From positions 3,142,001 through 3,206,000 of the forward strand of contig NZ_JAIVFP010000001.1 in assembly GCF_022760755.1 (NCBI RefSeq): a stretch of 64,000 bases of DNA, read 5' to 3'. This document shows positions 27,753-36,761 of the stretch, one piece after another. The notes below the pieces were generated by a model that did no database searches, was not told the DNA's origin, and saw only the letters and a program-made list of their open reading frames with translations. Each line of letters opens with the position of its first letter. Positions within the stretch are counted from its first letter, which is position 1. Position numbers and translations under genes: made by a program. This DNA is from Candidatus Rhodoblastus alkanivorans. GTDB lineage: Bacteria > Pseudomonadota > Alphaproteobacteria > Rhizobiales > Beijerinckiaceae.

Positions 27753-28376
27753 ATGGCGCGACAGGCGCGCACCGAAGCCGAGCGCGAAAACCGCATGCGC
27801 GCGATCCGCAAGGCGGCGCTCGATATTTTCTCGGCAAAAGGCTTTTCGGCGGCGCGGCTCGACGACGTCGCCGCCGCGGCCGGCGTCGCCAAGGGCACGA
27901 TCTATCTCTATTTCGCCTCCAAGGAAGACCTGCTCGAAGCCATCGTCACCACCACGATCGGCGCGACCCTCGCCGAGGTCGAACAGGCCGTTGTCGCCTC
28001 GCCGGCGCCGGCCGGGCAGCTCCTGCGCCTTGTCGTCCAGGCGATCGCGGCCGGGATCCAGGATCCCGAGCGCCGGCGCGTGCTCCATCTCGTCCTGTCG
28101 GAGGGCGCACGCTTCCCGGCGATCGGCGATTTCTACCATCGCGAAATCATCGCGCACGGCCTGCGGCTGGTGCGCGCCATCGCCGCAAAAGGCCATGCCA
28201 GCGGCGAATTCGTCTCGGACGAAATCGAGCGCTTTCCCCAGCTCGTCTTCGCGCCCGCCCTCCTCGCCATCATCTGGAGCGTCATTTTCGAGCGCATCGA
28301 GCCGCTCGACGCCCATGCCCTGCTGGAAGCGCATCTCGACCTTCTCACCCGCGCGCTGACCAGGAGGCCGGCATGA
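27753..28376 (+). CDS. TetR-family transcriptional repressor
   Basis: 207 residues from the ATG at 27753 (in-frame codons upstream are not part of the gene). N-terminal helix-turn-helix: RKAALDIFSAKGFSAARLDDVAAAAGVAKGTIYLYF, then a C-terminal TetR_C domain (LHLVLSEGARFPAIGDFYHR). Stop and the next gene's ATG overlap as ATGA. It heads the HlyD-ABC exporter operon and is preceded by a dyad, so it most likely represses that operon until a toxic compound binds. Confidence 0.92.
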   Translation: MARQARTEAERENRMRAIRKAALDIFSAKGFSAARLDDVAAAAGVAKGTIYLYFASKEDLLEAIVTTTIGATLAEVEQAVVASPAPAGQLLRLVVQAIAAGIQDPERRRVLHLVLSEGARFPAIGDFYHREIIAHGLRLVRAIAAKGHASGEFVSDEIERFPQLVFAPALLAIIWSVIFERIEPLDAHALLEAHLDLLTRALTRRPA

Positions 28377-29374
28377 AAAAGGTCCGCAAACTTCTTGCCG
28401 CGCTTGTCGTCCTGGCGATCATAGGCTGGGCGGCGGGCAAGGTTTTCGCCCCGGCCAAGCCGCAGAATATTTTCGCCGGCTATGTCGAGGGCGACCTCGT
28501 CCAGATCGGCCCGGTCGAAGGGGAAAGGCTGGCGAAACTCGACGTCGAACCGGGGGACAATGTCACCAGGGATGAGACATTGTTCACCATGGCGACGCCC
28601 GTTCTCGACGAGCAATGCGCCGAGGCCAGGGCGAAGGTCGCGCAGGCCCAGGCCAATCTGAAGAATCTTCAGGCGGCGCTGCAGCGGCCCGAGCAGATCG
28701 CCGTGCTTCAGGCCGCTGTCGCGTCCGCCAAGGCGGCGCTCGTGCTGTCGCAGACGGAATATGACCGGCAGCAGACGCTGCTGAAAAAGGGCTTCGCCTC
28801 GGCCGCCGCGCGCGACCAGGCCAAATTCGCGCTCGACCGCGACAAGGCGAATCTCGCCCAGGCCGAGCGTCAGGTCGAAGCCGGACTGATCCCGGCGCGC
28901 CATCAGGAAATCGCGGCGGCGCAGGCCGCCATAACCCAGGCGCAAGCCGAGCTGAACCAGATCGAAGTCCGCATCGCGCGGCAGACCGTCCACGCGCCCG
29001 CCAAGGGAATCATCCAGGACGTCTATTTCTGGCCGGGCGAAATCGTCCCGTCCGGCCAGCCGATTCTGGCCCTGCTGCCGCCCGAAAACCGCAAGATCCG
29101 CTTCTACGTCCCCGAGCCGCAGCTTGCACGGTTCAGACTGGGCGCAAAGGTCGCGGTCTCCTGCGACAATTGCCGGCCCGGCCTTAAAGCCCGGGTGATC
29201 TACATTTCCCAGCAGGCCGAATATACCCCGCCGGTGATCTTCTCGCTGCAGGAGCGCGGCAAGCTGGTGTTCCGCGTGGACGCCCGACTGGACGATCCGT
29301 CCGTCCTGCTGCCGCTCGGGCTTCCGATCAGCGCGAAACTCGTCGCGTCCCAGGCCGTGGAGGCGGCGAAATGA
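28373..29374 (+). CDS. HlyD-family periplasmic adaptor (membrane fusion protein)
   Basis: 333 residues from the ATG at 28373. One N-terminal membrane helix (KLLAALVVLAIIGWAAGKV), biotinyl-lipoyl-like halves around residues 45-75 and 210-250 (RQTVHAPAKGIIQDVYFWPGE), and a coiled-coil hairpin in between (residues 85-205). Links the inner-membrane ABC exporter encoded downstream to an outer-membrane channel that is not in this window. ATGA overlaps at both ends indicate one operon. Confidence 0.92.
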   Translation: MKKVRKLLAALVVLAIIGWAAGKVFAPAKPQNIFAGYVEGDLVQIGPVEGERLAKLDVEPGDNVTRDETLFTMATPVLDEQCAEARAKVAQAQANLKNLQAALQRPEQIAVLQAAVASAKAALVLSQTEYDRQQTLLKKGFASAAARDQAKFALDRDKANLAQAERQVEAGLIPARHQEIAAAQAAITQAQAELNQIEVRIARQTVHAPAKGIIQDVYFWPGEIVPSGQPILALLPPENRKIRFYVPEPQLARFRLGAKVAVSCDNCRPGLKARVIYISQQAEYTPPVIFSLQERGKLVFRVDARLDDPSVLLPLGLPISAKLVASQAVEAAK

Positions 29375-30297
29375 ACGGGGCCGACGTCGTCATCGACGTG
29401 CGCAACCTGAGCAAGAGTTTCGACGGCAAGTTGGTGGTCGAAAATCTGACGATGCAGGTGCGGCGCGGCCGCATTCACGGCTTTCTCGGGCCCAACGGCA
29501 GCGGCAAGACCACCACCATCCGCATGTTGTGCGGACTACTCACGCCCGACAGCGGCGACGGCTTCTGCCTCGGCTTCAACATTCTCACCCAGCAGCATGA
29601 GATCAAGCGCCGCACCGGCTATATGACCCAGCGCTTCTCCCTCTATTCCGATCTCACCATCCGCGAGAATCTCGAATTCATCGGCCGCGTCTATGGGCTC
29701 GACGACCCTTCGCAAAGCGCGCGCGAGGCGATCGAGCGCCTGGGGCTCGCCGGCCGCGCCAATCAGCTCGCCGGCGAATTGTCGGGCGGCTGGAAGCAGC
29801 GCCTAGCGCTTGGCGCCTGCATCATGCCCAAGCCCGACCTTCTGCTGCTCGACGAGCCGACCGCCGGCGTCGATCCCAAGGCGCGGCGCGATTTCTGGGA
29901 CGAGATTCACCAGCTCACCCATGAGGGCCTCACCGTGCTGGTCTCGACCCATTACATGGACGAGGCCGAGCGCTGCCACGAGATCGCCTATATCGCCTAT
30001 GGCCATCTGCTGGCGCAGGGAACGACCGCCGAAATCGTGGCGCAATCGCATCTCTCGACCTATGTCGTCTCCGGCCCCGATCTCGCGCCTTTGGCCGAAA
30101 AGCTGAAACAGAATCCCGGCGTCGAAATGGTCGCGCCCTTCGGCGCCAAGCTGCATGTCGCCAGCCGCGACGCCGGCGCGCTCGACCGCATCGCCCGGGA
30201 ATTCTCGAGCCCGGACGTCGTCTGGTCGCGCGACGCGCCCACGCTCGAAGACGTGTTCATCGACATGATGAGCCGCGCCGAGGACAATTATGCATGA
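29371..30297 (+). CDS. ABC exporter ATP-binding protein (drug/YbhF-like)
   Basis: 308 residues: Walker A FLGPNGSGKTTTIRML, signature LSGGWKQRLALGACI, Walker [14 protein letters not shown] and the H-loop STHYMDEAERC. A C-terminal extension of about 85 residues is typical of DrrA/YbhF-type subunits. It overlaps HlyD and permease genes by four bases on either side. Confidence 0.95.
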   Translation: MNGADVVIDVRNLSKSFDGKLVVENLTMQVRRGRIHGFLGPNGSGKTTTIRMLCGLLTPDSGDGFCLGFNILTQQHEIKRRTGYMTQRFSLYSDLTIRENLEFIGRVYGLDDPSQSAREAIERLGLAGRANQLAGELSGGWKQRLALGACIMPKPDLLLLDEPTAGVDPKARRDFWDEIHQLTHEGLTVLVSTHYMDEAERCHEIAYIAYGHLLAQGTTAEIVAQSHLSTYVVSGPDLAPLAEKLKQNPGVEMVAPFGAKLHVASRDAGALDRIAREFSSPDVVWSRDAPTLEDVFIDMMSRAEDNYA

Positions 30298-31508
30298 ACG
30301 CCGACGTGAGCCCCACCCGGCCGCCGTCCGGCCCCCCCACTCCCCGCAAGGGCGAGGAATCCAGCCGCATTGCGCGCTTTTTCGTCTCGCTGGAGCGGCT
30401 TTACGCCGTCTTCGTCAAGGAACTGATCCAGCTGCGCCGCGACCGCCTGACCTTCGCGACCATGATCGCCATTCCCGTGATGCAGCTCGTCCTGTTCGGC
30501 TTCGCGATCAATTCCGACCCCAAGCACCTGCCGACCGCCGTGCTTGACAACGACCACAGCGCCTTTTCGCGGCTGTTTATCACCGCGCTCAAGGCGACCG
30601 ACTATTTCGCCATGGACTACAGCCTTTCCAGCCCCGAACAGATCGACCCGCTGATCCTGTCGGGCAAGATCAATTTCGCGGTGGAGATTCCGCAGAATTT
30701 CGCCCGCGATCTGGCCCGCGGCGAAAATCCCGCCATTCTGGTCATCGCCGACGCCGCCGACCCCACCGCGGTCAACGGCGCCTCCATGGCCCTCACCGGC
30801 ATGGCGGCCCAGGTCTTTACGCGGGAATTGCAAGGGCCGCTGCAGAGACTGGCGTCCAAACCCGCGCCCTACGAGGTGCGCCTGCAGAAGCGTTACAATC
30901 CGGCCGGCGAGACGCGGCTCAATATCGTGCCGGGCCTTGTCGGCACCATCCTGACACTGACCATGCTGATCTTCACCGCGCTTTCGGTGACCCGCGAGGT
31001 CGAGCGCGGGACAATGGAATCGCTGCTCGCCATGCCGATCAATCCGGTCGAGATCATGCTCGGCAAGATCATGCCCTATGCGGCGGTCGGCTTCTTCCAG
31101 ATGGCCCTGATCGCCGGAGCGGCGCGCTTCATCTTCAACGTGCCCGTGGTCGGCAATCTCGGCACGTTCGTCGTCCTGACCATGCTTTTCATCGTGGCGA
31201 ATCTTTCGGTGGGATATACCTTTTCGACCATTGCCAAGAATCAGCTACAAGCGATGCAGATGAGCTTCTTCTTCTTTCTGCCGAGCATTCTGCTGTCGGG
31301 CTTCATGTTTCCCTTCCGCGGCATGCCGGACTGGGCGCAGGACATCGGCTCGATTCTTCCGCTCACCCATTATCTGCGCATCGTGCGCGGCGTGATGCTC
31401 AAGGGCGCGGGCTTCTCCGACCTTGCCGTCGACACCGCCGCGCTCGGCGCCTTCACGCTCGCGGCGATGACGGTGGCGGTCCTGCGTTTCCGCCAGACGC
31501 TGGACTGA
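30294..31508 (+). CDS. ABC exporter permease (YbhS/YbhR-like, ABC2_membrane_3)
   Basis: 404 residues, six membrane helices: one near residues 40-60 (FATMIAIPVMQLVLFGFAI), a periplasmic domain of about 170 residues, then five from about residue 205 (VPGLVGTILTLTMLIFTALSVT). The segment VTREVERGTMESLLAMPINPVEI is the classic ABC-2 permease motif. A single permease with one ATPase implies a homodimer. Confidence 0.93.
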   Translation: MNADVSPTRPPSGPPTPRKGEESSRIARFFVSLERLYAVFVKELIQLRRDRLTFATMIAIPVMQLVLFGFAINSDPKHLPTAVLDNDHSAFSRLFITALKATDYFAMDYSLSSPEQIDPLILSGKINFAVEIPQNFARDLARGENPAILVIADAADPTAVNGASMALTGMAAQVFTRELQGPLQRLASKPAPYEVRLQKRYNPAGETRLNIVPGLVGTILTLTMLIFTALSVTREVERGTMESLLAMPINPVEIMLGKIMPYAAVGFFQMALIAGAARFIFNVPVVGNLGTFVVLTMLFIVANLSVGYTFSTIAKNQLQAMQMSFFFFLPSILLSGFMFPFRGMPDWAQDIGSILPLTHYLRIVRGVMLKGAGFSDLAVDTAALGAFTLAAMTVAVLRFRQTLD

Positions 31509-31512
31509 GCGC

Positions 31513-32739
31513 ATGACCGACATGCATATGGCCGAAAACCTGCAAGACGTCCTCTGGATGCTCAGCATCGCCATGCTGGTCGCCATGGCGGCGCGGCGCC
31601 TCAAGCTACCCTATACGATCGGGCTCGTCTTCATCGGCGCTTTGCTCGCCCTGACGCCCATCAATGTCGGGCCGACGCTGACGTCGGAGCTCATCCTCGA
31701 TCTGATCCTGCCGCCGCTGCTGTTCGAGGCGGCGCTGGCCCTGAAATGGCCCAATCTGCGCGCCGAGCTTACGCCCATCCTGACCTTTTCCGTGCTCGGA
31801 ACGCTGCTCGCCCTGGCCGCCGTCGCCGCGGGACTGATCTATCTGCTGCACTGGCCGCCCGGCTCGGCCCTGGTGTTCGGCGCGCTGATCTCCGCGACCG
31901 ATCCGGTGGCGATCATCGCCATGTTCAAGGACAATAATTTCCACGGCCGGCTCAGCCTGCTGGTGGAGGCGGAAAGCCTGTTCAACGACGCCGCCGCCGC
32001 CGTTCTGTTCGCCATGGCGCTGTCCTGGGCGCTGGCTTCGGGCGAGGCGGGCGGCCACACGCCCGACACCGCCGAAACCGTTCTCACTTTGGCCCGCATC
32101 GTGCTCGGCGGGCTCGGCGTCGGCGTGATCGCGGGCGCGGGGGCCATCCTGCTCTCCCGCGGCACTTCGGAACATCTGGTCGAGCTGACCTTTTCCACCA
32201 TCGCCGCCTTCGGCTCCTTCCTCGCCGCAGAACATATCCGGGCCTCCGGCGTGCTCGCCACGGTGACCGCCGGATTGATCGTCGGCAATTTCGGCATTTT
32301 CAGCGCCAACGACCGCTCTCTTTTAAGCGCGCGGGGCCGCGAGGCCATGGTCAATTTCTGGGAATTCGCGGCCTTTCTCGCCAATTCCGTGATCTTCCTG
32401 CTGATCGGCGCCAATGTCGCCGTCATGGATTACAAGGTCTCTGGCGTCGTGGTGATCGCGGGCGTCATCGGCCTCGTGCTCGCCGCGCGCGCCGTCGCCG
32501 TCTATCCGCTGAGCCTGCTTTTCCATTGGTCGCGCCATGCGATTTCCCTGTCACAGCAGCTCGTTCTGTGGTGGGGCGGCCTGCGCGGCGCCCTCGGCCT
32601 CGCCCTCGCGCTGTCGCTGCCACCGACTCTGCCGCTGCGCGAGGAGATCGTGGTCGTGACTTTCGCCGTTGTCGCCTTTTCCATCGTCGTCCAGGGCATG
32701 ACCATGCCCTGGCTGCTGCGGCGGCTGGGGCTTTTGTGA
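31513..32739 (+). CDS. Na+/H+ or K+/H+ antiporter of the CPA1 family
   Basis: 408 residues with eleven to twelve membrane helices. The CPA1 ion-binding motifs are ISATDPVAIIAMF near residue 137 and AESLFNDAAAAVLF near residue 155. Compared with long NhaP/NHE proteins it has no cytoplasmic regulatory tail. It starts four bases after the permease stop and so may share the TetR operon, which would be unusual for an antiporter. Confidence 0.9.
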   Translation: MTDMHMAENLQDVLWMLSIAMLVAMAARRLKLPYTIGLVFIGALLALTPINVGPTLTSELILDLILPPLLFEAALALKWPNLRAELTPILTFSVLGTLLALAAVAAGLIYLLHWPPGSALVFGALISATDPVAIIAMFKDNNFHGRLSLLVEAESLFNDAAAAVLFAMALSWALASGEAGGHTPDTAETVLTLARIVLGGLGVGVIAGAGAILLSRGTSEHLVELTFSTIAAFGSFLAAEHIRASGVLATVTAGLIVGNFGIFSANDRSLLSARGREAMVNFWEFAAFLANSVIFLLIGANVAVMDYKVSGVVVIAGVIGLVLAARAVAVYPLSLLFHWSRHAISLSQQLVLWWGGLRGALGLALALSLPPTLPLREEIVVVTFAVVAFSIVVQGMTMPWLLRRLGLL

Positions 32740-32756
32740 CGGGATCCGCCTCGGTT

Positions 32757-32890
32757 CAGATTTCGGCTTGCGCCCGAGCTTTCGCCGCAATGACCGCAGC
32801 AACGCCCTCAGCGGTCAATTCGTGGGCCAGCGGAATGCCGCGCTCATGACCCCTGAGCGGCCAGTCGCGAACCTCGCCCGAAGCATCAAG
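32757..32890 (-). pseudogene. Possible C-terminal remnant of an unidentified gene
   Basis: The minus strand is open for about 45 codons with a coding-like composition and a TGA near 32757 (residues such as GIPLAHELTAEGVAAVIAAK), but no start codon lies in frame before an upstream stop. It fills part of the 216-bp gap between the antiporter and the membrane protein gene. I cannot name a family; it could equally be chance. Confidence 0.25.
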
Positions 32891-32955
32891 GGGCGACTCG
32901 AAGCAGAAGTTCGATCATTTCGAACTTGAACCGAAAGTCCTATCGCAAACGCAAA

Positions 32956-33303
32956 TCACCCTCTGGTTCGATTGACCGCGGCGCGCGCCAAAAACGCGCT
33001 CAACATCAGGTGCAGAACAACCGCCGGCCAGAGCAATATGCCGGTCATGCGCTCGACAATGCCGAGATAGGCCAGAAGCAGCGCAACCGAGGCGCCGTAA
33101 ATCAACATGCCGACGAGCGGCGGACCCGGCCAGCAAGCGACTCCCAAACCGATCAGGGCGACGCCCGCCACGCGCGCAACCGACGCCGCGGCGCCGGCAA
33201 GCTCCTGACCCAACAGCAGCCAGCCGACCATCGACGGGACGGTCAGCAAGGCCAGGCCCGTCACAATTTCGGCCACGGCGGCGAAGACCAAAGCTTTCTT
33301 CAT
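32956..33303 (-). CDS. Small four-helix membrane protein, unknown function
   Basis: 115 residues, mostly hydrophobic: helices at about 3-27, 38-57, 63-83 and 88-108. No charged motif in the membrane and no catalytic residues. I do not recognise the family. It lies 50 bases upstream-side of the arylsulfatase stop, same strand, so it may be cotranscribed with that gene. Confidence 0.7.
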   Translation of the reverse strand: MKKALVFAAVAEIVTGLALLTVPSMVGWLLLGQELAGAAASVARVAGVALIGLGVACWPGPPLVGMLIYGASVALLLAYLGIVERMTGILLWPAVVLHLMLSAFLARAAVNRTRG

Positions 33304-33353
33304 CTTCCGCCGCAGCCTCCTGCTGTCGTCTCACGGAGCGGGTCGGCGCCCTA

Positions 33354-35804
33354 TCATTTCTCCGCCGACAGGTCAGGACCGAGATCAAAGGCCAGGTTGT
33401 CGATCTTGCCGGTGAACTTGAACGGAACATCGTAACGATATTCCAGCATGGCGACGCCCGTGCGGGTGTCCTCGCCGACATCGAAGCTTTCATCCTCGGG
33501 GAAAGTGATCGGGGTCGAGTGTTCCATGGATTTTCTGGACACTTCCTGTCCGTCCACGGAGAGCACGCCCGTGCCGCCCTTGCCGAGGCCCGGTCCATCC
33601 GGCTTGTAGTCGAATACGATGGTGTGTTTTCCCGCTCCCAGTTCGGGGCCATCCCAGATGGTGCGCTGGAGGTCGAGCAGGTTATAGAGAAACACCACCT
33701 TGCCCCGACGGATATCCCCTATGCCGTGGCTCAGGAACAGGCCGTAGCCGCCGAAGCGCCCGCCTTGCGTGACGATCATGCCTTCCGCGCCGCCCTCGGG
33801 GATTTCCACCTCGGCTGTGATCTTAAAGGCCTTGTTCAGAATGCTCGGGGCCGCGGCGGCCGGCACGCCGGTCAGGACGCCCGAATAGGTGAATTCCTTC
33901 CGCCCCGCCGTGAGGCTCGGACGTGGCGTGTTCCAGCGCGCTAAGGTCGAATTGTCGAGCGGCAGAACATCGTATTTCTTCGCCTCCGAATAGAACAGTT
34001 CCTGCATCTCCTTGAGCTTTTCAGGCATTTTCGCGGCGAGATCGGCGTATTCTGTCGGATCGTCCTTGACGTTATAAAGTTCCCAATTGTAGCCGGTGAT
34101 CACATCCGGCGGCTTCGCCGTGCTGAGTTCCCAGGGCAGGGTCGCCGGCGTCGTGGCCGCGATCCAGCCGTCGTGGTAGATGGCCCGGTTTCCCAGCATC
34201 TCGAAATATTGCGTCGTGTGGCGGCTGGGCGCGTTCGCGTTCGCCTTGTCGAATGTGTATGCCATGCTCACGCCTTCGATCGGCTTTTGTTTGATGCCGT
34301 CGATCGTATCCGGCGCTGGGATGCCGGTCGCGTCGAGAATGGTCGGCACGATATCGATCAGGTGGTGGAACTGACGGCGGACGCCGTCCGGATCATTGAT
34401 GTGGCCGGGCCACGATATGACCATGCCCTGGGCCGTGCCGCCGTAATGCGACGCCACCTGCTTCACCCATTTGAATGGCGTGTCCATCGCCCAGGCCCAT
34501 TCCGCCGCATAATGCGGGAAAGTCCGGTCCGATCCCCAGAACGGATACCAGAGGAACTGGTCTTTGACCGGCACCGCGACGCCGTTGAACGTCGTGAACT
34601 CGTTCGGCGTACCGTTGAGCATGCCCTCGGCGCTCGCGCCATTGTCGCCGCCGATATAGATGATCAGCGTGTTGTCGAGTTCTCCCAGGTCCTGCACCTC
34701 CTGGATGACGCGTCCAATCTCGTTGTCGGCGTAAGCGAGATAGGCCCCGTAGATATCCGCCTGCTTGATAAAGAGCTTCTTCTCGTCCCAGCTCAGCGAA
34801 TCCCACGACGGCAGTTCTTTCGGCCAGGGCGTCAGCCTGGCGTTTTCGGGCATGACGCCCAATCGCTTCTGGTTGGCGAAAATCGTCTCTCGCACCTTGT
34901 TCCACCCCTCGTCGAAGAGGTGCATCTCGCTGATCTTCTTGGCCCATTCGGGCGTGGGATGGTGGGGGGCATGCGTGGCGCCTGGCACGTAATAAACGAA
35001 CCACGGCTTGCCGGGCGCGATCTCCTTGAGTTGCTTGATATAATGGATAGCCTCGTCGGCCATCGCCGTTTCGAGGTTCCAGCTCGGGTTGTTCCGGAAA
35101 GGGTAGATCGCGGTCGTGTTGCGGAAAAGGTTCGGCTGCCATTGGCTGGCGTCGCCGCCGACAAAGCCGTAGAAATAATCGAAACCCATACCGTTGGGCC
35201 ATTGATTGAAGGGCCCGGCCTGGCTCGACTGGTATGACGGCGTGTTGTGGTCCTTGCCGAACCACGCCGTTGCGTACCCGTTCTCCTTCAGGATTGTGCC
35301 AATGGTTCCCTTGTCAATCGGGATGATCGAGTCGTAACCGGGGTATCCCGTCGCTACTTCGCCAACGACTCCGTACCCCACGGAATGATGGTTGCGACCC
35401 GTAATGATCGCCGCCCTTGACGGCGAACACAGCGACGTCGAATGGAAATTCGTGTAACGCAGGCCTTCCCTGGCGAGGCGATCCATCGTCGGCGTGGGTA
35501 TGACGCCGCCGAAGGTGCTCGGCGCGCCGAAGCCCTGGTCGTCCGTCATGATGAGCAACACGTTGGGCGCGCCCTTCGGCGGCACGACGCGGGGCGGCCA
35601 CCAGGGGGTCGATTCCGAGGCCTTCTCCTTGATGACGCCGCCGAACGGCGGCGGCGGCGGCGGAAGCTGTTTCCCGTCGATGGTGGTGGTGGCCTCCGGT
35701 GAGCCCAACTCGCTGGCGGCCGCGGTACAGCAGGTCAGAGACGCCGCGACTAGGCAGGCCAAAAAATTGGCGAGCCAGTATGTTTTGTTTGGTTTTCGTT
35801 GCAC
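33354..35804 (-). CDS. Exported arylsulfatase (type I sulfatase, Cys-type)
   Basis: Type I sulfatases hydrolyse sulfate esters using formylglycine. I start at the GTG at 35804 (AGGAA ten bases upstream), giving 816 residues with a signal sequence (WLANFLACLVAASLTCCTAAAS); a longer frame to 36263 is not credible. Metal-binding MTDDQGFG is near residue 70 and the formylglycine site LCSPSRAAIITGR has the C-x-P-S-R core. Later motifs include GDNGASAEGML and a substrate-side His-rich YVPGATHAPHHPTPEWA. A C-terminal beta domain of about 170 residues is present as in large arylsulfatases. No formylglycine-generating enzyme lies nearby. Confidence 0.92.
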   Translation of the reverse strand: MQRKPNKTYWLANFLACLVAASLTCCTAAASELGSPEATTTIDGKQLPPPPPPFGGVIKEKASESTPWWPPRVVPPKGAPNVLLIMTDDQGFGAPSTFGGVIPTPTMDRLAREGLRYTNFHSTSLCSPSRAAIITGRNHHSVGYGVVGEVATGYPGYDSIIPIDKGTIGTILKENGYATAWFGKDHNTPSYQSSQAGPFNQWPNGMGFDYFYGFVGGDASQWQPNLFRNTTAIYPFRNNPSWNLETAMADEAIHYIKQLKEIAPGKPWFVYYVPGATHAPHHPTPEWAKKISEMHLFDEGWNKVRETIFANQKRLGVMPENARLTPWPKELPSWDSLSWDEKKLFIKQADIYGAYLAYADNEIGRVIQEVQDLGELDNTLIIYIGGDNGASAEGMLNGTPNEFTTFNGVAVPVKDQFLWYPFWGSDRTFPHYAAEWAWAMDTPFKWVKQVASHYGGTAQGMVISWPGHINDPDGVRRQFHHLIDIVPTILDATGIPAPDTIDGIKQKPIEGVSMAYTFDKANANAPSRHTTQYFEMLGNRAIYHDGWIAATTPATLPWELSTAKPPDVITGYNWELYNVKDDPTEYADLAAKMPEKLKEMQELFYSEAKKYDVLPLDNSTLARWNTPRPSLTAGRKEFTYSGVLTGVPAAAAPSILNKAFKITAEVEIPEGGAEGMIVTQGGRFGGYGLFLSHGIGDIRRGKVVFLYNLLDLQRTIWDGPELGAGKHTIVFDYKPDGPGLGKGGTGVLSVDGQEVSRKSMEHSTPITFPEDESFDVGEDTRTGVAMLEYRYDVPFKFTGKIDNLAFDLGPDLSAEK

Positions 35805-36251
35805 GCTCAGCGTTCCTGTGAAAATGCGGAAAACCGATGGGCAATACGAGGCCCTGCGACCTCCCATCCGTCTTGGAAACCACCTGGCCACGAATTCAAT
35901 CCGATCCATACGCCCTGCGTCGAAGCTAATCGGCTTCATTGCGAAGTCAATTTTATTGAGTGCGCGTGACGCCACGATGATCCAAAACAAAGTGTGGCGA
36001 GACATCGATAAATCGGGAATTTTGAAATTGATCGGCAGTTGGGAAGGGCAGCTTTCCCGACGATTCTGCGCCATGCCTTTCGCGCCCGGCGATGTCCGCC
36101 TCTGGCGCACCCCTGCCCATGCCATTATGACCGCCGCCGATCCTTGACCAGTCCTTCGACCTGAGACCGGACTCCGCCCCTCGTTGCCTCTCCGACCTCG
36201 ACCTCGCGGGCGAAGCCCAAACGCCCTCTGGCGTGCGTTGAAGGAGACGTT
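35805..36251. other. Non-coding divergent gap, 447 bp
   Basis: No coding frame with a credible start is visible between the arylsulfatase and the 138-aa gene. Local AT-rich patches at about 35930-36020 may hold the sulfatase promoter. I see no RNA motif or strong palindrome. Confidence 0.5.
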
Positions 36252-36668
36252 ATGCTGTGCCACGCAGCGCAGGCGTCGGTTATGGGTGGAATGATCATGT
36301 CTGAATTCAGCGAGCTGTTTCTGGAACTGAGAACGATCCTCGATGATCCGGAATCCTTCGATTCAAGAATAGGCGCGTGGCTCGAACCGGATCTCGTCGA
36401 TCAATTGAGCGCCTACGCCGCGGCGCGAAATGAATCTCTGCCGGAAGCCGTCATGGCGGCGTTGCAGCTCTTCATGTTTTCGGCGGCGGAAGACGCCTGG
36501 CGGGAACTTGCCGGCGGAAAGGAGCGGACGGAGAATTTCAGCGCGGCGCCGCTGAACATCATTCTTGAGCGTTTCATGAATATCGCTCTCGATCCGTCGC
36601 GGCAAAGAGCGATCGAAGGGCCGGCGCCGGCGATCCTCAATCAATTTTGCCGAATCCGCGAAGACTGA
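36252..36668 (+). CDS. Hypothetical protein, 138 aa
   Basis: Not recognised. The ATG at 36252 has a strong AAGGAG five bases away; further ATGs at 36291 and 36297 would remove a short hydrophobic lead. Residues 40-75 (LEPDLVDQLSAYAAARNESLPEAVMAALQLF) look like a short DNA-binding or helix-loop-helix domain of the CopG/RHH kind, but this is a weak resemblance. The rest is helical and acidic. Possible regulator of the divergent sulfatase, inferred only from adjacency. Confidence 0.6.
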   Translation: MLCHAAQASVMGGMIMSEFSELFLELRTILDDPESFDSRIGAWLEPDLVDQLSAYAAARNESLPEAVMAALQLFMFSAAEDAWRELAGGKERTENFSAAPLNIILERFMNIALDPSRQRAIEGPAPAILNQFCRIRED

Positions 36669-36761
36669 ATTCCGCGAGGGGCCGCTTTCCGACCCAACCG
36701 GGACACGACGGATGATTGACCGGCGCTTGAAGGCTTTCCTCCGGGAAGCTATGGACTCGTC

